In this document: piece by piece, positions 7,120 through 9,897 of the stretch | Layout of the letters: each line of letters begins with the position of its first letter | Position numbering within the stretch: position 1 is the stretch's first letter | NCBI GenBank assembly: GCA_013695335.1 | Contig: JACDAR010000330.1 | Location: 1 to 9,897, forward strand | Origin: Rubrobacter sp. | GTDB lineage: Bacteria > Actinomycetota > Rubrobacteria > Rubrobacterales > Rubrobacteraceae | Reading direction: 5' to 3' | DNA length: 9,897 nucleotides | Made by a program: the position numbers and the translations under genes | Notes under the pieces: generated by a model | What the model was told of the DNA's origin: nothing | Databases searched by the model: none | What the model saw: the letters and a program-made list of their open reading frames with translations, nothing else

Positions 7120-8115
7120 ATGGACTTCGGCGTGACCCTTCAGACCAACCCGCCAGCGAGTCGTGTCATTGAGTTGACACAACGGGCTGAACGGTTCGGA
7201 TTCACGCACGCCTGGACGTTCGACTCGCACGTGCTCTGGCAGGAGCCGTTTGTGATCCACTCCCAGATGCTTTCCGCGACGGAGAGGATCGTGGTCGGCC
7301 CGTTCGTGACCAACCCGGTGAGCCGCGACCCTTCGGTGACGGCCTCGACCTTCGCCACCCTGAACGACATGTTCGGCAACCGCACCATCTGCGGCATAGG
7401 GCGCGGCGACTCGGTGGTGCGGGTACTCGGCAGGAAGCCGACGACGCTGCGGCAGCTCGAAGAGGCGATGCGCGTGATCAAGGATCTAGCCGAGGGCAGA
7501 GAGGTAGATTACGCGGGCACGAAGGTCCGCATTCCGTGGGTGCGTGAAGGGAAGCTCGACGTGTGGATGGCTGGCTATGGCCCGAAAGCTCTCAGCCTCA
7601 TCGGACGGGTCGCAGACGGTTTCATCCTGCAACTGGCGGACCCCGTGATCCTGGAGTGGACCATGAACCACGTCCGCGAAGCAGCAGTCGAGGCTGGCCG
7701 CGATCCCGAGGACATAAAGACCTGCGTAGCCGCCCCTGCATACGTCGGCGGAGACCTCGACCATCAGCTTGACCAGTGCCGGTGGTTCGGCGGCATGGTC
7801 GGAAACCACGTCGCGGACCTCGTATCCCGTTACGGCGAGGATGGCGGAGTCCCGCACGCCCTCACCGACTACATAAAGGCTCGCGAGGGCTACGACTACA
7901 GCCACCACGGACGGGCCGGCAACCCGAGCACCGACTTCGTCCCAGACGACATCGTGGACCGCTTTTGCGTACTCGGTACGGTCGAGGATCACGTGTCGAA
8001 GCTGACCGAGCTAAGGAGCCTCGGCGTGGATCAATTCAACATCTACCTAATGCACGACGCGATGGACGAGACGCTTGACGCTTACGGACGGGAGATCATG
8101 CCGTCGTTTGGATAA
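7120..8115 (+). CDS. Luciferase-like (LLM class) oxidoreductase, probably F420-dependent
   Basis: A 331-residue TIM-barrel protein of the bacterial luciferase superfamily. Features seen are the N-terminal strand MDFGVTLQTNPP, RAERFGFTHAWTFDSHVLW, the cofactor-pocket segment ICGIGRGDS (90-98), DVWMAGYGPKALSLIGRVADGFIL (from 147), and a C-terminal VLGTVEDHVSKL segment typical of F420/FMN members. From memory it resembles the TIGR03842 subfamily of F420-dependent oxidoreductases, which is often found beside hydantoinase genes; I could not verify that here. ATG 7120, preceded by GGCGGAG, is chosen over the longer frame from 7057, which would overlap the SnoaL-like gene. It is the last gene of the run and may supply the redox step otherwise absent from the cluster. 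FMN dependence is the alternative. The end of its coding sequence is duplicated downstream. Confidence 0.85.
   Translation: MDFGVTLQTNPPASRVIELTQRAERFGFTHAWTFDSHVLWQEPFVIHSQMLSATERIVVGPFVTNPVSRDPSVTASTFATLNDMFGNRTICGIGRGDSVVRVLGRKPTTLRQLEEAMRVIKDLAEGREVDYAGTKVRIPWVREGKLDVWMAGYGPKALSLIGRVADGFILQLADPVILEWTMNHVREAAVEAGRDPEDIKTCVAAPAYVGGDLDHQLDQCRWFGGMVGNHVADLVSRYGEDGGVPHALTDYIKAREGYDYSHHGRAGNPSTDFVPDDIVDRFCVLGTVEDHVSKLTELRSLGVDQFNIYLMHDAMDETLDAYGREIMPSFG
8050..8103 (+). repeat. Direct repeat, left copy (3' end of the luciferase-like gene)
   Basis: From the ATG of MHDAMDETLDAYGREIMP to the proline codon, this stretch recurs at 8768-8821. Within the first 53 bases there are three differences (GCG/GCC, GGA/GGG, ATC/ATT), all in third codon positions and all synonymous; the proline codon differs too (CCG/CCT). 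The two copies flank the first small-protein/nucleotidyltransferase pair. Confidence 0.9.
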
Positions 8116-8138
8116 GCGATGAGAGTTTCACTCTTCGC
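8116..8138. terminator. Possible bidirectional terminator hairpin
   Basis: GCGA, a two-base bulge, AGAG, a five-base loop TTTCA, then CTCT and TCGC: an eight-pair stem between the luciferase-like stop (8115) and the converging nucleotidyltransferase pseudogene stop (8128-8130), which it covers. There is no following T-run on either strand, so termination is only suggested by position. Confidence 0.3.
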
Positions 8139-8575
8139 CTTGCAGCCATTCAGCATCGGCAAGATCCTTGGTCCTTCCGGTAGCCAGCTTATTCCTAATG
8201 AGCTCTGGACGGCCGATCACGGGTACGTCTATGTTTGAGACTCGCACTTCTTGACGTCCTTCCCAAGCTTCGGAGAACTCCACGCCGTCTATGCTGGTCA
8301 GAATGTCTATCCTCCGTGGTGCCACACCGATCTGGAAGAACAACATTCGCTTTCTCGAAGTCTTCCTGCTGTATCTCGTGGAGCGGTGCTCCAAAGCTCT
8401 CCAGAGCTGCCATCACCTTTGCAGAGTTCTCCCGGTTCGTCTCCACCAAAAGGTCTATATCTCCCGTAGCTCTTACTTGACCATGTGCGGCCATCGCATA
8501 AGCGCCTACCAGCAGGTACTTAACGCCCGCTTCTGAGAACGCGAACAGAATGTCTCTGTAATCTGGATTCAGCAA
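8128..8575 (-). pseudogene. Frameshifted Pol-beta-type nucleotidyltransferase (pair A)
   Basis: Two overlapping minus-strand frames together give one nucleotidyltransferase. The N-terminal part has YLLVGAYAMAAHG and RATGDIDLLV, the helix and DxD metal motif of the Pol-beta superfamily, and runs to DFEKANVV. The C-terminal part resumes one frame away at FQIGVAPRRIDILTSIDGVEF, carrying the third acidic residue in RIDIL, and ends IRNKLATGRTKDLADAEWLQ. Dropping one G near 8338 restores DFEKANVVFQIGVAP without a break, so a single-base insertion (mutation or sequencing error) is the simplest explanation. TTG 8575 is preferred as start because AAGGA lies eight bases upstream; ATG 8602 is the alternative. 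It overlaps the end of the small gene by 56 bases. Function and target are unknown; related minimal nucleotidyltransferases occur in toxin-antitoxin modules. Confidence 0.8.
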
Positions 8576-8720
8576 TGGTTTCGTCCTTGAAAGCCCAGGC
8601 ATCTTGCGTGAGCGGCCACACCATTAAGAGCCAGTCAGCCGCTGTTGTGTTCTCCAGGTCTGTCTCCTTGCCTTGTTCGTGGAGCTTCTGGATACGGACT
8701 GTGCGCGTGGAGTCAGCCAT
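8520..8720 (-). CDS. Small conserved-looking protein upstream of nucleotidyltransferase A
   Basis: A 66-residue protein with no hydrophobic segment. It has a charged N-terminal helix (RTVRIQKLHEQGKETDLENT), the segment TAADWLLMVWPLTQDAWAFK and a basic tail RLQRHSVRVLRSGR. I believe I have seen the AWAF and RHxVRVLR elements in small proteins encoded just before nucleotidyltransferases, but the family has no function I know. Unlike its partner it is uninterrupted. Its last 56 bases are read in a second frame as the start of the nucleotidyltransferase. TATACT on the minus strand (8727-8732) lies six bases before the ATG, so its mRNA may be leaderless. A role as partner or antidote of the nucleotidyltransferase is inference from the pairing only. 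Confidence 0.65.
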   Translation of the reverse strand: MADSTRTVRIQKLHEQGKETDLENTTAADWLLMVWPLTQDAWAFKDETIAESRLQRHSVRVLRSGR

Positions 8721-8726
8721 AGATTA

Positions 8727-8732
8727 AGTATA
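8727..8732 (-). promoter_or_regulatory. -10 box TATACT for the small gene of pair A
   Basis: TATACT on the minus strand lies six bases before the ATG at 8720. A start about seven bases downstream of the box would fall on or next to the ATG, giving a leaderless transcript, which is common in actinobacteria. No good -35 is present at 16-18 bases spacing. Confidence 0.4.
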
Positions 8733-8767
8733 GAGCAAGGTTGTGGTCCACTTGCTTACTTTGCTTC

Positions 8768-8845
8768 ATGCACGACGCCATGGACGAGACGCTTGACGCT
8801 TACGGGCGGGAGATTATGCCTACGGTGATCTCGAAGTCCGTCTAG
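8768..8845 (+). pseudogene. Remnant of a second luciferase-like gene 3' end (right copy of the direct repeat)
   Basis: An open frame MHDAMDETLDAYGREIMP, then TVISKSV and TAG (8843-8845), repeats the last codons of the luciferase-like gene that ends at 8115. Similarity starts abruptly at the ATG: the preceding bases do not encode the NIYL that precedes it in the full gene. After the shared proline the two copies differ, so this copy keeps a different C-terminus (25 residues in total). The synonymous-only differences in the shared stretch suggest that both tails were once part of functional genes. It is far too short to work on its own and has no ribosome binding site. Confidence 0.75.
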
Positions 8846-8883
8846 TAGAGAGTAGCTGTCGAGAGCCTATGATTCGAAGCGGC

Positions 8884-9329
8884 TCATCCTAAGTACTCTA
8901 GATCATTCAGGTCTTTCAGACGACCGCTGGCCCGTTTGTTTGCTTTCAGATTCGGAAGGCTGATGATGTTCGCGCTCACGTCATCCCACACTTCGACGAT
9001 GCGTGCCGCATAACACTCCTCAAAACCAACGCCCGACACCGACGTCAACAGTTCCAGCCTGATCGGGGGCACGCCCATCCGGATCACACGCGATTCTTCG
9101 AGGAACATCTCCGAGGTGGGATTACTGCCTCCGAAACCGAACTCGCGAAGGACTTCCACCAGACGCTCCGCGTTGTCTCGTTCGCGATCCACCCAGATGT
9201 CCATGTCCGCCGTCGCCCGTAACCGTGATAGCCCACCGCGTACCCGCCCACGAGCAGGTACCTCACTTCATGCTCGTTGAGCAACCTCAAGAACTCGCTG
9301 AAGTCGGGTGGAAGCGGGATCGTAGCCAT
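8884..9329 (-). pseudogene. Frameshifted Pol-beta-type nucleotidyltransferase (pair B)
   Basis: The N-terminal frame reads MATIPLPPDFSEFLRLLNEH, YLLVGGYAVGYHGYG and then turns into nonsense; a second frame picks up at ADMDIWVDRERDNAERLVEVLREFGF and continues to LKANKRASGRLKDLNDLEYLG. Together they form a complete nucleotidyltransferase with the VGG motif and DMD metal pair. The expected GYGRATADMD is restored by putting back four bases: a tandem GCGAGCGA reduced to one GCGA (9213-9216) accounts for the loss exactly. The break lies inside the active-site loop, so any truncated product would be inactive. The third acidic position, RIDIL in pair A, is RLELL here, a further sign of decay or divergence. 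It is a paralogue of, not a copy of, nucleotidyltransferase A. ATG 9329 overlaps its small partner by 62 bases. Confidence 0.8.
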
Positions 9330-9465
9330 AGATCATCTGCCGGATTTCCTCGACGGCCAGTAGTCTCTCATGCGGACTCTTGCCGCGCCAATATCTCTTC
9401 TCATCTTCGTCTTGTTCCTCCAACGAAACGACGGAGAAGACTCTACGATCCATCTTGTATTCCAT
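9268..9465 (-). CDS. Small conserved-looking protein upstream of nucleotidyltransferase B
   Basis: A 65-residue soluble protein: MDRRVFSVVSLEEQ, an acidic stretch DEDEKRYW, a helix SPHERLLAVEEIRQM and the tail YGYDPASTRLQRVLEV. I recall YGYDP followed by RLQRVLEV as recurrent in small proteins encoded before nucleotidyltransferases; no function is known to me. It is unrelated in sequence to the small protein of pair A. The start may be ATG 9465 or the internal ATG 9453 (MDRRVF), which may fit the family better. TATAGA (9474-9479, minus strand) lies eight bases before 9465. The last 62 bases also encode the N-terminus of nucleotidyltransferase B in another frame. The gene is intact although its partner is broken. 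Confidence 0.7.
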   Translation of the reverse strand: MEYKMDRRVFSVVSLEEQDEDEKRYWRGKSPHERLLAVEEIRQMIYGYDPASTRLQRVLEVAQRA

Positions 9466-9473
9466 GCGAGAAG

Positions 9474-9479
9474 TCTATA
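9474..9479 (-). promoter_or_regulatory. -10 box TATAGA for the small gene of pair B
   Basis: TATAGA on the minus strand ends eight bases before ATG 9465. TTGTGC at 9495-9500 (minus strand) is a possible -35 with a short 15-base spacer. The transcript would start within a few bases of 9465, leaderless or with a roughly 14-base leader if ATG 9453 is used. Confidence 0.35.
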
Positions 9480-9531
9480 GCGCCCACATGTTATGCACAA
9501 TGAACAACATCAATAGAATTTGGCAAGCTCC

Positions 9532-9580
9532 TTCTAAATTGTTCAAGTTGAAGGTATAGGGTGATCTGACAATCCTGTCA
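9532..9580 (+). promoter_or_regulatory. Possible promoter/operator for the aldo/keto reductase gene
   Basis: TATAGG (9555-9560) is a reasonable -10, with a poor -35 TTCTAA (9532-9537) at 17 bases. The spacer holds TTCAAGTTGAA (9542-9552), an 11-base palindrome. Just past the predicted start is a second inverted repeat, TGACA-ATCC-TGTCA (9567-9580). Palindromes inside the spacer and at the start site suit binding by a dimeric regulator, but no regulator gene is in view. Confidence 0.3.
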
Positions 9581-9649
9581 TCGGCCAGCAGGAACGCTTT
9601 GCTCGGGATGTGCGGCGGGGGCTGGATCGTTCTTGGCGACGCTCCTCGG

Positions 9650-9689
9650 GCTGGCGCTTATCGTGGTAGGCTGGCGCTTGTCCTGGTAA
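9650..9689 (+). repeat. Two tandem copies of a 20-base unit in the aldo/keto reductase leader
   Basis: GCTGGCGCTTATCGTGGTAG (9650-9669) is followed directly by GCTGGCGCTTGTCCTGGTAA (9670-9689), with three mismatches. The repeat ends 21 bases before the ATG of the aldo/keto reductase and so lies in its untranslated leader if the promoter near 9555 is right. Each unit ends in a TAG or TAA in one frame. Function unknown. Confidence 0.6.
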
Positions 9690-9710
9690 GCCAGTCGTTG
9701 GGAGGACTGC

Positions 9711-9897
9711 ATGGAGTATCGTCGTCTCGGACATTCGGGTTTGAACGTCTCGGCCCTGACCCTCGGTACTATGACGTTCGGGGGGCAGGGGGGATTCAGC
9801 AAGGTTGGCTCCACCGACGTCGCCGGTGCGAAGCGGCAGGTCGATATGTGCCTGGACGCCGGGATCAACCTCTTCGATACCGCCAACATCTACTCTG
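9711..9897 (+). CDS. Aldo/keto reductase (N-terminal part, runs off the window)
   Basis: The first 62 codons of an aldo/keto reductase, an NADPH-dependent TIM-barrel carbonyl reductase. The start MEYRRLGHSGLNVSALTLGT and MTFGG are typical of the yeast potassium-channel-beta-like/YajO-type branch. D56 in NLFDTANIY and Y61 have the five-residue spacing of the catalytic Asp and Tyr; the catalytic Lys and His lie beyond the edge. GGGAGG, six bases before ATG 9711, is a good ribosome binding site. It is divergent from the nucleotidyltransferase pair and is probably a separate transcription unit from the ureide operon. The substrate cannot be told. Confidence 0.9.
   Translation, partial: MEYRRLGHSGLNVSALTLGTMTFGGQGGFSKVGSTDVAGAKRQVDMCLDAGINLFDTANIYS

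Noticed and set aside
8235..8536. Plus-strand frames of 72-81 codons over the nucleotidyltransferase A region
   Set aside because: Antisense to the recognisable nucleotidyltransferase; no ribosome site or domain.
8116..8845. Insertion sequence
   Set aside because: Flanking direct repeats exist, but there is no transposase or integrase and no terminal inverted repeats were seen; the repeats are gene ends, not element ends.
8128..9465. Classical HEPN/MNT toxin-antitoxin system
   Set aside because: The nucleotidyltransferases are present, but neither small protein shows a HEPN-type RxxxxH motif or length; a toxin-antitoxin role is left as inference.

Overview
The window reads as high-GC chromosomal DNA of an actinobacterium. 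The operon uses ATA (Ile) and AGG (Arg) codons freely despite its high GC. Together with the luciferase-like, probably F420-dependent enzyme, this makes a Rubrobacter-like organism my best guess; this is inference and there is no rRNA or marker gene to confirm it.

Layout. Positions 2-235 are the 3' end of an unrecognised gene. After a 226-base leader, 462-8115 is a co-directional run of seven plus-strand genes: dihydropyrimidinase/D-hydantoinase (462-1865), class III aminotransferase (1894-3207), M20-type N-carbamoyl amino acid / beta-ureidopropionate amidohydrolase (3207-4448), NCS1 nucleobase/hydantoin permease (4544-6085), LysE/RhtB exporter (6090-6734), NTF2/SnoaL-like protein (6738-7106) and luciferase-like oxidoreductase (7120-8115). 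The logic is import of a cyclic ureide by the permease, ring opening by the hydantoinase, removal of the carbamoyl group by the amidohydrolase, and transamination of the freed amino acid (beta-alanine type) by the aminotransferase. The exporter may relieve excess amino acid. No dihydropyrimidine dehydrogenase and no regulator lie in the window. The only sizeable gap inside the run (4449-4543) holds a perfect palindrome and a pair of competing hairpins just before the permease.

From 8116 to 9465 the character changes. The DNA is visibly less GC-rich, and the minus strand carries two separate small-protein + nucleotidyltransferase pairs. In both pairs the small gene is intact and overlaps the start of the nucleotidyltransferase by about 55-60 bases in the same relative frame. 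In both, the nucleotidyltransferase is broken by a frameshift: a likely one-base insertion near 8338 and a likely 4-base slippage deletion near 9213. The first pair lies between two copies of the last ~50 bases of the luciferase-like gene (8050-8103 and 8768-8821), and the differences between the copies in that stretch are all synonymous.

The right end holds a divergent 245-base intergenic region with a possible promoter, a small inverted repeat and a 20-base tandem repeat. It is followed by the start of an aldo/keto reductase (9711 to the window edge). I saw no tRNA, rRNA, CRISPR array, transposase or phage gene.
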